Both the position numbers and the translations under genes were made by a program. The notes under the pieces were generated by a model. That model ran no database searches, was not told the DNA's origin, and saw nothing but the letters and a program-made list of their open reading frames with translations. 54,939 bases of DNA from an uncultured Clostridia bacterium (GTDB lineage: Bacteria; Bacillota; Clostridia; Oscillospirales; Acutalibacteraceae): positions 1-54,939 of the forward strand of contig CANQUV010000017.1 of the NCBI GenBank assembly GCA_947627135.1, written 5' to 3'. The first letter of the stretch is position 1. Each line of letters opens with the position of its first letter. Shown here in pieces: positions 6,406 to 15,597 of this stretch.

Positions 6406-8310
6406 TTATTCTCTTAACACAGCTTCAAAGTTTGGTGCAATAACCATATCTGCCTGAACATTTGAATAATCAAGCTGCCAGCCTTTAAATATGTAATCGT
6501 AATATTCATCGCTTGCTTTTGTGGGATCAGGTGGTGGAGTGGCTGATTTTCCCTGTTCTACCTGTTGTGTTTCAAGTTCGTTGCCGTCAAAGTCGACAAA
6601 TGTTACTTTGTATTTCTTGACTGTCGGAGGTTCCGTTGTTGCTTTTGTTGCAGGCGGGCTTGTTTCGCCTTTTTCATTTGTTGTAGGTTCCGTTGTTGAC
6701 GGTTCTGTCGGTGGTTCTTCTTTTCCTTTTAGCTTTGTTGGATCTCCTGAACCGTCATACCAGTCTATTTCTCCTGCTTTATATGCGGTTTTAAAAGTTG
6801 TTACTTCTGGTCTTGTTCCGCCGTTACTTAAGTAATAAACTTCCGGCCATACCGGATTGGAATTGAGTGATGCTTTAGATACATCAACTTTTGGATCTTC
6901 TCCGATTCTTACCTTTCTTGCTACAACTACTGTTCTGAATTCTGTAAATTCATACGAACAGGTTGATAGTGTAAGCAAGGTATCGTCTTCATTAACTGAA
7001 ACAGGACAGTTGAAAAGCGATCGAATTTTTATATTATATACAAAATTCATAAATTCGGAGTCAGAGTTAAAATCTCCTATCATATAATTGAAAAATTCGC
7101 CGTGGGCTGAAAGGGAATTTGTTTTGAAAACAGATATTATCTTGTATGTTGCATCTCCGTCGGGAGTGTCAAAGGTGATAGTCGGAGTTTTTTTATAAAA
7201 GTCTAAATCTCCCACTGTTTTACCATAATTGAGCAGATTGCCGAACATACTTCCGTCGTTCATGTGGTGACCGTGAAGTACAACATTCTTGCTGTCTGTT
7301 CCTTTTGTACACCTGTAATCAACAAAAATACTTCCGTAATCGCTGTATTCTCCTTTATAGGTATGCTTTAAATAAAATTGATAATTTTCGTCGTCGTCTT
7401 CGTCACGTAAAACCGGATAATCTATAACGGTATTGTCAAGTTTGATCCATCCTACTATATCTGGATTGATTTCTTTTAATGCGTTCCAATCCTTTGTTTT
7501 TATATCTGTACCGCCCTGTTCTGCTCCGGCGTCGCTGTCTCCGTTGTAGAAAATTGTCTGAATTTCACTTTGAATTGCATTGTTCTGCATCGGCAGATAA
7601 ACTAAATTATATATCAGCAGTACGGCAGTAACAAAAAAAACGAAAAATGCAATTAGAGAAATACTTTTTCTTGTCTTTTCTTTTGCAGAGTCACCTTTGC
7701 ATGGGAATATTCGTTTTGCTAGACTCTTCTTTTTAGGTTTTCCTTCAACAAGATTGATTCCTTCGGGATACTGTTCTTCATTATTATCAAAAATATGGTT
7801 AGCGGTTAAAATTCCCTGATAAAATAAATCTGTTGTTTCTTTACCTGTTAATGAAGTTTTAGGAAGTACAACAACACGGATACCTTTATATGTAAAGCAA
7901 TAACCGTTGTAGTTGTTGCCTAAATCTCCCATTGAAAATATCTTAATTTTTTTAATAAAATACTTATTTTCTTTTGCAGATTCGTTTTTTGCTCCTTTTT
8001 TATTTTTGGGGGGAGCAGGGTCCTGAATTTCACTTTCGTATTCTGCTATAATATCAGCAAACAGCTTTTTGAATGAAGAACTGTCCTGACTTGTTAATGC
8101 ATTTGCCACAACTATAATATCAGGTCTATCATCTGATTCAGCACAAGAGTCAAGAGCTTTTTTAATACGCTGTTTATTCAAATCTACCTCAGTTTTGTAT
8201 TTTACATAGAATTCATCTTTTGCAAGCTCATCTGATATGCTTTTTAAATTATTGCTTATATTTTCAATATCTTTTTCACTTGTTCTGAGAGAAAATACTT
8301 CTACATTCAT
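6406..8310 (-). CDS. Class B sortase with cytoplasmic CinA-like domain and InlB-type repeat
   Basis: 634 residues. Residues 1-170 are cytoplasmic and resemble a degenerate CinA/MoaB fold (PDIIVVANALTSQDSSSF at 63-80; GYCFTYKGIRVVVLP at 136-150). A basic stretch and one membrane helix (about 216-240) follow. Residues 270-470 are a class B sortase: HGHHM with catalytic His348, TLSTC with Cys451, and Arg459 in EFRTVVVARK. A Pro/Thr/Glu linker (530-565) leads to an InlB B-repeat-like domain (567-632, KYKVTFVDFDG). The enzyme should join surface proteins to the wall or to each other. It begins 2 nt after thiI, so it is translationally coupled. Usual class B sortases are about 250 residues and lack both end domains. 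Confidence 0.88.
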   Translation of the reverse strand: MNVEVFSLRTSEKDIENISNNLKSISDELAKDEFYVKYKTEVDLNKQRIKKALDSCAESDDRPDIIVVANALTSQDSSSFKKLFADIIAEYESEIQDPAPPKNKKGAKNESAKENKYFIKKIKIFSMGDLGNNYNGYCFTYKGIRVVVLPKTSLTGKETTDLFYQGILTANHIFDNNEEQYPEGINLVEGKPKKKSLAKRIFPCKGDSAKEKTRKSISLIAFFVFFVTAVLLIYNLVYLPMQNNAIQSEIQTIFYNGDSDAGAEQGGTDIKTKDWNALKEINPDIVGWIKLDNTVIDYPVLRDEDDDENYQFYLKHTYKGEYSDYGSIFVDYRCTKGTDSKNVVLHGHHMNDGSMFGNLLNYGKTVGDLDFYKKTPTITFDTPDGDATYKIISVFKTNSLSAHGEFFNYMIGDFNSDSEFMNFVYNIKIRSLFNCPVSVNEDDTLLTLSTCSYEFTEFRTVVVARKVRIGEDPKVDVSKASLNSNPVWPEVYYLSNGGTRPEVTTFKTAYKAGEIDWYDGSGDPTKLKGKEEPPTEPSTTEPTTNEKGETSPPATKATTEPPTVKKYKVTFVDFDGNELETQQVEQGKSATPPPDPTKASDEYYDYIFKGWQLDYSNVQADMVIAPNFEAVLRE

Positions 8311-8312
8311 AT

Positions 8313-9494
8313 TTAATCCTCCCTTTGATTAATGTTAGTGATTTTAAGATTCTGCAAAGCTTCTTCAATCATTTCCCTAAAGTTTGCAGCTTCTTCCGCT
8401 TGCTTAACATATTTTAAAATCGGTTTTGTTCTTGGATGCTTTGGAGTAAATACCGTACAACAATCTTCATAAGGTTCAATAGATGTTTTAAATGTGTCTA
8501 TTTTGTAGGAAATATCAATTATCTCCTGCTTATCCATACCGATTAACGGTCTGAAAACTACCATTTTTGAAGCTTCATCGGTACATTCAATAGCATTAAT
8601 TGTCTGGCTTGCAACCTGTCCCAGACTCTCTCCTGTAATTAATGCGCAACAGTTATTATCCTTTGCAATTCTTTCCGATATCTTCATCATAAGTCTTCTC
8701 ATAATAATTGTGAAAAGCTCTTCAGGACATTTATCCTTAATTGTTTCCTGAATCTTTGTAAAAGGTACGGTGTACATCGTCATAGGTCCACTGTATCGGC
8801 ATACCTTTTTTAGTAGTTTAACTACCTTTTGTTCTGCTCGTTCACTTGTGTAAGGCGGGCTTGCAAAGTGAATTGCAGTTAGTTTTACTCCTCGTTTTGC
8901 CATCATATAAGCGGCAACCGGTGAATCTATACCTCCGCTGATTAAAATTGCAGCGTTGCCTCCTGTTCCAACGGGAATTCCTCCGGCACCCCGCTCGGGA
9001 TCTGTATGAACAAATGCTGCAAAATCTCTTACCTCAACTGTAACTGTCATTTCAGGATTATGAACATCAACTGTGAGATGCGGAAATTTTTCTAAAATTC
9101 TGCCTCCTAATTCCCTGCATATTTCAGGTGATTTATAGGGAAATTTTTTATCTGAACGCTTTGCTTCTACTTTAAAGGTTTTTGTATTTTCAAGCTGTTC
9201 TGCAAGATATTTGGGGGCAAAATTTAAAATTTTATCTAAATCCTTTTCACATATCCCTGCTCTTGAAAAAGATACGATACCAAATATTCTTGAAACTCTC
9301 TCGCAAGCTTCATCTATGTCAAAATCTTCTGATAAAGGGATAACATAGGATGTTGATTGTGCAGATGTTATTTTAAATTTACCTAATCCGTAAAGAGAAA
9401 GTTTAATATTCTTTTTTAAAACATCTTCAAATGTTTTTCTGTTTAAACCCTTAAGGGCTATTTCACCGTCTTTTATTAAAATTACTTCTTTCAT
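8313..9494 (-). CDS. thiI: tRNA 4-thiouridine synthase ThiI
   Basis: 393 residues. It activates uridine 8 of tRNA with ATP and receives sulfur from a cysteine desulfurase. The order is an N-terminal ferredoxin-like part, a THUMP domain (about 60-165) and a PP-loop domain with SGGIDS (186-191) followed by YMMAKRG. There is no C-terminal rhodanese domain, as is normal for Gram-positive ThiI. An in-frame ATG three codons upstream lacks a ribosome site; the chosen ATG follows GGATGG and gives the usual start MKEVILIKDGEI. A dedicated cysteine desulfurase lies directly upstream in the same operon, the pairing known from Bacillus NifZ-ThiI. Confidence 0.93.
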   Translation of the reverse strand: MKEVILIKDGEIALKGLNRKTFEDVLKKNIKLSLYGLGKFKITSAQSTSYVIPLSEDFDIDEACERVSRIFGIVSFSRAGICEKDLDKILNFAPKYLAEQLENTKTFKVEAKRSDKKFPYKSPEICRELGGRILEKFPHLTVDVHNPEMTVTVEVRDFAAFVHTDPERGAGGIPVGTGGNAAILISGGIDSPVAAYMMAKRGVKLTAIHFASPPYTSERAEQKVVKLLKKVCRYSGPMTMYTVPFTKIQETIKDKCPEELFTIIMRRLMMKISERIAKDNNCCALITGESLGQVASQTINAIECTDEASKMVVFRPLIGMDKQEIIDISYKIDTFKTSIEPYEDCCTVFTPKHPRTKPILKYVKQAEEAANFREMIEEALQNLKITNINQRED

Positions 9495-9537
9495 TTTTAC
9501 CATCCAAAATTATTTTTGCGTTATAGAAATTTTAGGT

Positions 9538-9563
9538 AAACTACCAAGAATAATAGGTAGTTT
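9538..9563 (-). other. Intercistronic hairpin
   Basis: AAACTACC (9538-9545) and GGTAGTTT (9556-9563) form a perfect 8-bp stem between the desulfurase and thiI genes. No T-tract follows on the minus strand, so it is more likely an mRNA processing or stability element than a terminator. Confidence 0.35.
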
Positions 9564-9603
9564 AATTATAATTCCCTCTGCCCGGAAATGTTTATCCTGT
9601 CAA

Positions 9604-10731
9604 CTACTTTTTAACAAGAGTTTCTAAACCCTGTCTAATGTATTTTGCGAGAATATCAATATCTTCTTTTGTATTAAATTTTGAAAAGCTTATTCTTATA
9701 GAACTGTCTGCTGTATCCTTATCTATACCCATCGCTTTTAAAACATGGCTGGGTTTTCCTTTTGAACAGGCACTTCCGCTGGATACATAAATTTCATTTT
9801 GAGCAAGATAATGAAGCATTGTTTCACTTCTTATTCCTTTTACGGAAATATTCATAATATATGGGAGCGCATTATCTTTACTGTTAAATGAAACCTCCTT
9901 TATTTCAGAAAGCTTAATTTTAGCATAACTGTTTATAGCAGAAACTTTTTCATAGTTTTTTTCAATTTCAAGCTCCGATACAGCAACTCCGAATGCTCCG
10001 ATCAAAGGCAAAGCTTCCGTTCCGGGACGCACTTTTTTTTCCTGTTCTCCGCCGAAATGCATAGGAGTGATCCTTTTGCCTTTTTTTATGTACAAAGCTC
10101 CTATTCCTTTTGGACCGTGAATTTTGTGAGCACTGATAGTTATAAGGTCAACACCTGTTTTTTTAGCCTTTATATTGATTTTGCCAAAGGCCTGTACAGC
10201 GTCAGTGTGAATCAGTGCAGGTGAATTATTATTTGCAACTATCTTTTGTATTTTTGAAATATCATTAATTGATCCTGTCTCATTGTTTGCTGTCATTATT
10301 GAAACAAGAATTGTTTTGTTATCAACTGCATCTTTAATTTTTTCTGCTGTAATTATTCCGTTTTCATCGGGGGAAAGGTATATAACCTCAAAGCCTTGAT
10401 TTTCAAGTTCGTTCATCGCTTCCAAAACACTGCTGTGTTCCACTGATGTTGTAACAATTTTATTACCTCTCCGTTTAAGTGCTTTTACAGCCCCGAAAAT
10501 TGCAGTGTTGTTTGATTCTGTTCCACCGCTTGTAAAATATATTTCGTCGCTTTCACAGCCTAAAACTTTAGCAATTTTTCTTCTGGCATTTTCAAGTTCT
10601 GCTTCGGCCTTTATGCCTAATGAATGTAAAGATGAGGCATTACCGTAATTTTCACACATAAGTTCAAGGGCTTTTTCGGCAGCCGCCTTAGAAACTTTTG
10701 TAGTTGCACTGTTATCAAGGTAATGTTCCAA
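9604..10731 (-). CDS. Cysteine desulfurase (NifS/IscS class V aminotransferase)
   Basis: 375 residues. This PLP enzyme takes sulfur from cysteine as a persulfide and passes it on, here probably to ThiI. Visible features are YLDNSATT at the start, HTDAVQ for cofactor stacking, SAHKIHGPKG with the PLP lysine (about 203) and SGSACSKG with the catalytic cysteine (about 322). A TTG at 10731 is chosen as start because GGAGG lies exactly 8 nt before it; a more upstream TTG overlaps that site. The leftward promoter has a perfect TATAAT at 10770-10765 with a weak -35. It is the first gene of the operon with thiI, the sortase and the CinA-like protein. Confidence 0.92.
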   Translation of the reverse strand: MEHYLDNSATTKVSKAAAEKALELMCENYGNASSLHSLGIKAEAELENARRKIAKVLGCESDEIYFTSGGTESNNTAIFGAVKALKRRGNKIVTTSVEHSSVLEAMNELENQGFEVIYLSPDENGIITAEKIKDAVDNKTILVSIMTANNETGSINDISKIQKIVANNNSPALIHTDAVQAFGKINIKAKKTGVDLITISAHKIHGPKGIGALYIKKGKRITPMHFGGEQEKKVRPGTEALPLIGAFGVAVSELEIEKNYEKVSAINSYAKIKLSEIKEVSFNSKDNALPYIMNISVKGIRSETMLHYLAQNEIYVSSGSACSKGKPSHVLKAMGIDKDTADSSIRISFSKFNTKEDIDILAKYIRQGLETLVKK

Positions 10732-10867
10732 ATACTTTTCCTCCAATAAAGTTTATTACACTTTATTATACAATATATATGCAAAAAAATAAACAGGTAA
10801 ATTTATAAATATTAATTTAATAATAGGAAAATATTTGGCAAAAATAAAATCAAACAATAATAATATC

Positions 10868-10915
10868 GATTTCCATCTGAATATACCGGTAAATTATAAT
10901 TTTCAGATTGAAATC
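10868..10915 (+). promoter_or_regulatory. Inverted repeat upstream of spoVAC
   Basis: A 14-bp segment at 10868-10881 is repeated in inverted form at 10902-10915 with one mismatch and a 20-nt loop, ending about 12 nt before the ribosome site of spoVAC. It may be an operator or an mRNA hairpin. Confidence 0.4.
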
Positions 10916-10938
10916 AGCATAAATCAGGGAGGAAGTAT

Positions 10939-11397
10939 ATGTTACCAAAACAAGAATACCAACAGATTGTGACAAACAAGTCAAAGAAAAGCAAAATTTT
11001 AGTGAATTGTATTATGGCTTTTCTAGTAGGCGGAGCAATATGTACTTTGGGACAGCTTTTGACAACGCTGTATGTAGCCGTAGGACTTGATAAAGAAATG
11101 GCTAAAACGGTTACTTCTGTTTCGCTTGTATTTTTAGGAGTTCTTTTTACTGCTATCGGATGTTATGATAATATTGCAAAACACGCTGGCGCAGGTACCC
11201 TTGTACCAATTACAGGATTTGCAAATTCGGTGGCGTCTCCTGCAATAGATTTTAAAACAGAGGGTTTTGTGTTGGGACTTGGTGCCAAAATGTTTGTTAT
11301 TGCAGGTCCCGTTATTGTTTACGGCGTATCAGCAAGTGTGTTGTACGGTATAATTATATGGATAATGAGTCTTTTTGGAATTGTAGTGTATTACTAA
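10939..11397 (+). CDS. spoVAC: Stage V sporulation protein AC
   Basis: 152 residues with four hydrophobic segments. PKQEYQ at the start, FLVGGAICTLGQ, TGFANSVASPAIDFKTEG and KMFVIAGPVIVYG are typical of SpoVAC, part of the inner-membrane channel that moves dipicolinic acid into the forespore and releases it at germination. The start follows GGAGG. The partner genes spoVAD and spoVAE are not next to it, which differs from the usual spoVA operon. Forespore-specific transcription is expected from the family, but no clear sigma-G promoter was recognised. Confidence 0.88.
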   Translation: MLPKQEYQQIVTNKSKKSKILVNCIMAFLVGGAICTLGQLLTTLYVAVGLDKEMAKTVTSVSLVFLGVLFTAIGCYDNIAKHAGAGTLVPITGFANSVASPAIDFKTEGFVLGLGAKMFVIAGPVIVYGVSASVLYGIIIWIMSLFGIVVYY

Positions 11398-11560
11398 TGA
11401 CATTGAGTTTTCGATAGAAGTTATTACTTAAAAAGCAGAAATGACGTTAATATTATTACCCCAAAAATAGAAATATCAGAACAGAAAAAAGGTTACATTT
11501 TAAAAACACATTAATTTCAGAAAAATTCAAACGGTTCCGGGTGTTTCTTTTTGAGGAAAA

Positions 11561-11593
11561 ATAAACCGCAGAAGCGTTTTAATGCTTCTGCGG
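11561..11593 (-). terminator. Intrinsic terminator, leftward orientation
   Basis: CCGCAGAAGC and GCTTCTGCGG form a perfect stem with an 8-nt loop. The T-rich tail is on the minus strand (TTTATTTTT), while the plus-strand side reads AAATAAAA. Confidence 0.6.
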
Positions 11594-11644
11594 AAATAAA
11601 ATCTAAAATTACATATTTTTTTAAAATAAATTTCCATAAACCAC

Positions 11645-11673
11645 TTGACAAGTTTCCCGAAGGGTTATAAAAT
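11645..11673 (+). promoter_or_regulatory. Promoter of rpoBC
   Basis: Consensus TTGACA, 17-bp spacer, TAAAAT. The -35 lies in the palindrome ACTTGACAAGT. Transcription would start near 11680, leaving a leader of about 180 nt. Confidence 0.65.
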
Positions 11674-11714
11674 TATAGAATGTACCATAATGGGGATATG
11701 TACCGAAATTTCAC

Positions 11715-11777
11715 AAAAAATCTCTTGTATTAAAGGAATATTATCACGCATTATGCATCGTTGTCAAGAGATTTTTT
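11715..11777 (+). promoter_or_regulatory. Attenuator-like inverted repeat in the rpoB leader
   Basis: AAAAAATCTCTTG (11715-11727) and CAAGAGATTTTTT (11765-11777) are perfect inverted copies separated by 37 nt. In the rpoB transcript this would form a hairpin ending in six U residues, as in a transcription attenuator. Confidence 0.45.
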
Positions 11778-11863
11778 AAAACAATTTTGTTACATTTTAC
11801 CTTTTATATAAAACCGATGCAGTTCGGTTATGGAACGACTATATTAAAGGAGTGGATACGCCT

Positions 11864-14800
11864 ATGGTTAATGTCAAACCTGTAAAGCTTGGCAAAAACG
11901 AAAGGATGAGCTTTGGCAAAATTGATGAAGTTATCGATATGCCGAATCTTATAGAGGTGCAGAAAAATTCTTACAAGTGGTTTCTTGAAGAAGGTCTGAA
12001 AGAAGTATTCAAGGATGTTTCAGGGATTACTGATTATACCGGCAATTTGGTTCTTGATTTTATTGACTATACTTTGGATGTTGATAAACCAAATTACAGC
12101 GTAATTGAATGTAAGGAGAGAGACGCAACATATTCTGCTGCTCTCAGAGTTACCGCAAGACTTCTTAACAAAGAAACGGGCGAAATTAAAGAATCTAATG
12201 TATTTATGGGAGATTTCCCTCTGATGACTCCAAGCGGCACATTTATTATTAACGGTGCCGAGCGTGTTATTGTATCACAGCTTGTAAGAAGCCCCGGTGT
12301 TTATTACAAAATGGAACACGACAAAACAGGTAAAGAGTTGTTTAGTTCAACTGTTATTCCAAACAGAGGAGCCTGGCTTGAATATGAAAACGATGTAAAC
12401 GATGTTTTCTATGTGCGTATTGATAAAAACAGAAAAGTTCCTATTACTGCATTTATAAGAGCTTTAGGATTAGGCACCGACGCTGAAATTCTTGAATATT
12501 TCGGCGACGACGACAGAATGAAAGCTACAATTGAAAAGGATACTACCAAATCAGTTGAAGAAGGTCTTTTGGAGGTTTACAGAAAATTAAGGCCAAGCGA
12601 ACCTCCGACAGTTGAAAGTGCGCAGACACACCTTAGTAATTTATTTTTTGATCCAAAACGTTATGATATGTCAAGAGTAGGTCGCTATAAATACAACAAA
12701 AAGCTTGGAATTTCACAGCGACTTACAGGACAGATCCTTGCGGAACCTGTTGCAGATCCACGCACAGGCGAGGTTATTGCTAACATAGGCGATAAAGTTT
12801 CAAGAGAACTTGCTCTTAAGATTGAGAACGCAGGTGTTGATACAGCTTATGTAAAGCTTATTGATAAAAACGATAAAATAATTAAAATTATTTCTAACGG
12901 TATGGTTGACATAAACGGTTATGTTGACTTTGACGCAGAAAAAGAGTGCGGCATAAACGAAAAGGTTAAATTTTCTGTTTTGTGTGAAATTCTTGATAAT
13001 GCGCAGGATGAGGAAGAAATTAAAGAATTGCTCATATCCAGATATGGTGAGCTTATTCCCAATCATATTGTTATTGACGATATTTTTGCAACAATTAACT
13101 ATATGAATTGTCTTGCCGAAGGCGTAGGATTAACAGACGATATTGACCACTTGGGCAACAGAAGAATACGCAGCGTAGGAGAATTACTTCAAAATCAATT
13201 CAGAATCGGATTTTCCCGTCTTGAAAGAGTTATCAGAGAAAGAATGACCCTTCAGGCACAGGATCTTGAAACACTTTCTCCAAATACGCTTATTAACATA
13301 AGACCCGTAACCGCTGCAATTAAAGAGTTTTTCGGTTCATCGCCTCTTTCACAGTTTATGGACCAGACTAACCCTCTTGCAGAGCTTACACATAAAAGAA
13401 GACTTTCAGCTTTAGGTCCCGGTGGTCTTTCAAGAGACCGTGCAGGATTTGAGGTTCGTGATGTGCACTATACACATTACGGCCGTATGTGTCCTATTGA
13501 AACTCCGGAAGGTCCTAACATCGGACTTATTTCATATCTTGCTACCTTTGCAAGAATTAACAAATACGGATTTATAGAGGCTCCTTTCCGTAAAATTGAT
13601 AAGGAAACAGGCGTTGTTACAGACGAAGTTGTTTATATGACAGCCGATATGGAAGACGAATTTGTTGTAGCACAGGCAAATGAGCCTTTAGATGAAAGCG
13701 GACATTTTAAAAACAGCAAAGTAGTAGGCAGATACAGGGATGGATTTGTTGAATATTCTCCCGATAGATTTGATTATATGGATGTATCTCCGAGAATGGT
13801 AGTATCTGTTGCTACTGCCATGATCCCGTTCCTTGAAAACGATGATGCGAACCGTGCGCTGATGGGTTCAAACATGCAGAGACAGGCCGTGCCTCTTATG
13901 GTGACCGATTCGCCAATCGTAGGTACAGGCATGGAATATAAAGCAGGCGTTGACTCAGGCGTTTGTGTACTTGCAGACGATGACGGTCTTGTACTTTCCG
14001 TTGATGCCGACCATGTTCGTGTTCAGTATGACAGCGGCAAAATTGTTGACCACGAAATCATTAAATTCCTCCGTTCAAACCAGGGTACCTGCTTTAATCA
14101 GATCCCTGTTGTTTCAAAAGGACAGAGAGTTGTTAAAGGTGAGGTCCTTGCTGACGGCCCTGCAACAAAGAACGGTGAAATTTCCCTTGGTAAAAACGCA
14201 CTTATCGGATTTATGACTTGGGAAGGATATAACTACGAGGATGCCGTTCTTATTAACGAAAAAATCGTTAGAGACGATGTTTATACATCTATCCATATTG
14301 AAGAGTATGATATTGAGGCAAGAGATACAAAGCTCGGTCCTGAAGAAATCACAAGAGATATTCCTCAAGTAGGCGAAGATATGCTTAAGGACCTTAACGA
14401 AGAGGGTATTATTCATATAGGTTCAGAGGTTCACGCAGGCGATATTCTTGTTGGTAAAGTTACGCCTAAAGGAGAAACAGAACTTACCGCAGAGGAAAGA
14501 CTCCTTCGTGCAATTTTCGGAGAGAAGGCAAGAGAAGTAAGGGATACTTCTTTAAGAGTTCCTCACGGCGAGAGCGGTATTGTTGTTGATGTTAAGGTAT
14601 TTACCCGTGAAAACAGCAGAAATGAATTACAACCCGGTGTAAACAAGGTAGTAAGATGTTATATTGCTCAAAAGCGTAAAATCAGCGTAGGAGATAAAAT
14701 GGCAGGCCGACACGGTAATAAGGGTGTTGTATCAAGAATTTTGCCTGTTGAAGATATGCCGTTTTTACCTGACGGTACACCACTTGATATTGTTCTTAAC

Positions 14801-15583
14801 CCATTGGGCGTACCATCCCGTATGAATATAGGACAGGTACTTGAGGTTCACTTGGGATATGCTGCAAAGGCCCTCGGATGGAAAATAATGACTCCTGTAT
14901 TTGACGGAGCTCACGAACAGGATATATTTGAAGCATTAAAGGACGCAGGATATAATGAAGACGGTAAGACATGGCTTATTGACGGAAGAACGGGAGAAAG
15001 ATTTGATAATCCTGTAACCGTAGGTTATATGTATTATCTGAAGCTCCATCACCTTGTTGATGATAAGATCCACGCAAGAAGTACAGGTCCGTATTCACTT
15101 GTTACACAGCAGCCTCTGGGTGGTAAAGCACAGTTCGGCGGACAGCGTTTCGGTGAGATGGAAGTTTGGGCTCTTGAGGCTTACGGAGCAGCTTATACAT
15201 TACAGGAAATTCTTACTGTTAAATCCGACGATGTTGTAGGTCGTGTTAAAACTTACGAAGCAATTGTTAAGGGACAGAACATTCCTGCTCCCGGAATTCC
15301 TGAATCGTTTAAGGTTCTTATTAAAGAACTTCAGTCATTATCACTTGATGTTTCAGTTCTTGATAAAGACAATAATGAAATCGATTTGAAACAGAAGTTT
15401 GAAGAAGATGAAGATTTACCGGTAGTAAATGATGAACCGACCCTTGATGAAGAAAGTGTTATGACAACAATGGACGGATTCCTTCTTGACGATGATTCAG
15501 ATGACGGCAATATGTTTGACGAATCGTCAATTGTTGAAGATGAAGACGATACATTTGAAATTAACGATAGCGACGAATTTTAA
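11864..15583 (+). CDS. rpoB: RNA polymerase beta subunit
   Basis: 1239 residues from the ATG at 11864, 11 nt after AAAGGAG; a GTG at 11852 overlaps the ribosome site and is rejected. The rifampicin region ([20 protein letters not shown], then [10 protein letters not shown]) carries the sensitive-type residues. The active-site segments [11 protein letters not shown] and [12 protein letters not shown] are intact. After the conserved C-terminal region the protein continues in an acidic tail of about 60 residues rich in Asp and Glu. It forms the core enzyme with RpoC, which is encoded 14 nt downstream. Confidence 0.99.
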   Translation: MVNVKPVKLGKNERMSFGKIDEVIDMPNLIEVQKNSYKWFLEEGLKEVFKDVSGITDYTGNLVLDFIDYTLDVDKPNYSVIECKERDATYSAALRVTARLLNKETGEIKESNVFMGDFPLMTPSGTFIINGAERVIVSQLVRSPGVYYKMEHDKTGKELFSSTVIPNRGAWLEYENDVNDVFYVRIDKNRKVPITAFIRALGLGTDAEILEYFGDDDRMKATIEKDTTKSVEEGLLEVYRKLRPSEPPTVESAQTHLSNLFFDPKRYDMSRVGRYKYNKKLGISQRLTGQILAEPVADPRTGEVIANIGDKVSRELALKIENAGVDTAYVKLIDKNDKIIKIISNGMVDINGYVDFDAEKECGINEKVKFSVLCEILDNAQDEEEIKELLISRYGELIPNHIVIDDIFATINYMNCLAEGVGLTDDIDHLGNRRIRSVGELLQNQFRIGFSRLERVIRERMTLQAQDLETLSPNTLINIRPVTAAIKEFFGSSPLSQFMDQTNPLAELTHKRRLSALGPGGLSRDRAGFEVRDVHYTHYGRMCPIETPEGPNIGLISYLATFARINKYGFIEAPFRKIDKETGVVTDEVVYMTADMEDEFVVAQANEPLDESGHFKNSKVVGRYRDGFVEYSPDRFDYMDVSPRMVVSVATAMIPFLENDDANRALMGSNMQRQAVPLMVTDSPIVGTGMEYKAGVDSGVCVLADDDGLVLSVDADHVRVQYDSGKIVDHEIIKFLRSNQGTCFNQIPVVSKGQRVVKGEVLADGPATKNGEISLGKNALIGFMTWEGYNYEDAVLINEKIVRDDVYTSIHIEEYDIEARDTKLGPEEITRDIPQVGEDMLKDLNEEGIIHIGSEVHAGDILVGKVTPKGETELTAEERLLRAIFGEKAREVRDTSLRVPHGESGIVVDVKVFTRENSRNELQPGVNKVVRCYIAQKRKISVGDKMAGRHGNKGVVSRILPVEDMPFLPDGTPLDIVLNPLGVPSRMNIGQVLEVHLGYAAKALGWKIMTPVFDGAHEQDIFEALKDAGYNEDGKTWLIDGRTGERFDNPVTVGYMYYLKLHHLVDDKIHARSTGPYSLVTQQPLGGKAQFGGQRFGEMEVWALEAYGAAYTLQEILTVKSDDVVGRVKTYEAIVKGQNIPAPGIPESFKVLIKELQSLSLDVSVLDKDNNEIDLKQKFEEDEDLPVVNDEPTLDEESVMTTMDGFLLDDDSDDGNMFDESSIVEDEDDTFEINDSDEF

Positions 15584-15597
15584 GGAGGAGTGTAGTA

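Larger units (their letters stand above)
11555..11732 (-). ncRNA. Candidate leftward small RNA opposite the rpoB leader
   Basis: A minus-strand TTGACA, 17 bp and ATAATA (11767-11739) faces left. A perfect 10-bp hairpin (11566-11575 with 11584-11593) followed on the minus strand by TTTATTTTT would end the transcript near 11555. There is no leftward gene between them, so the product would be an RNA of about 175 nt overlapping the rpoB promoter. Expression is not known. Confidence 0.35.
11398..11863. other. Regulatory intergenic region before rpoB
   Basis: Contains a leftward-oriented terminator (11566-11593), the rpoB promoter (11645-11673), a 13-bp inverted repeat ending in a T-tract (11715-11777) and a leftward promoter-like pair inside it (11739-11767). 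No reading frame of note. Confidence 0.6.

Noticed and set aside
11852..11863. GTG start for rpoB four codons upstream
   Set aside because: The GTG overlaps the ribosome binding site; the ATG at 11864 is better placed.
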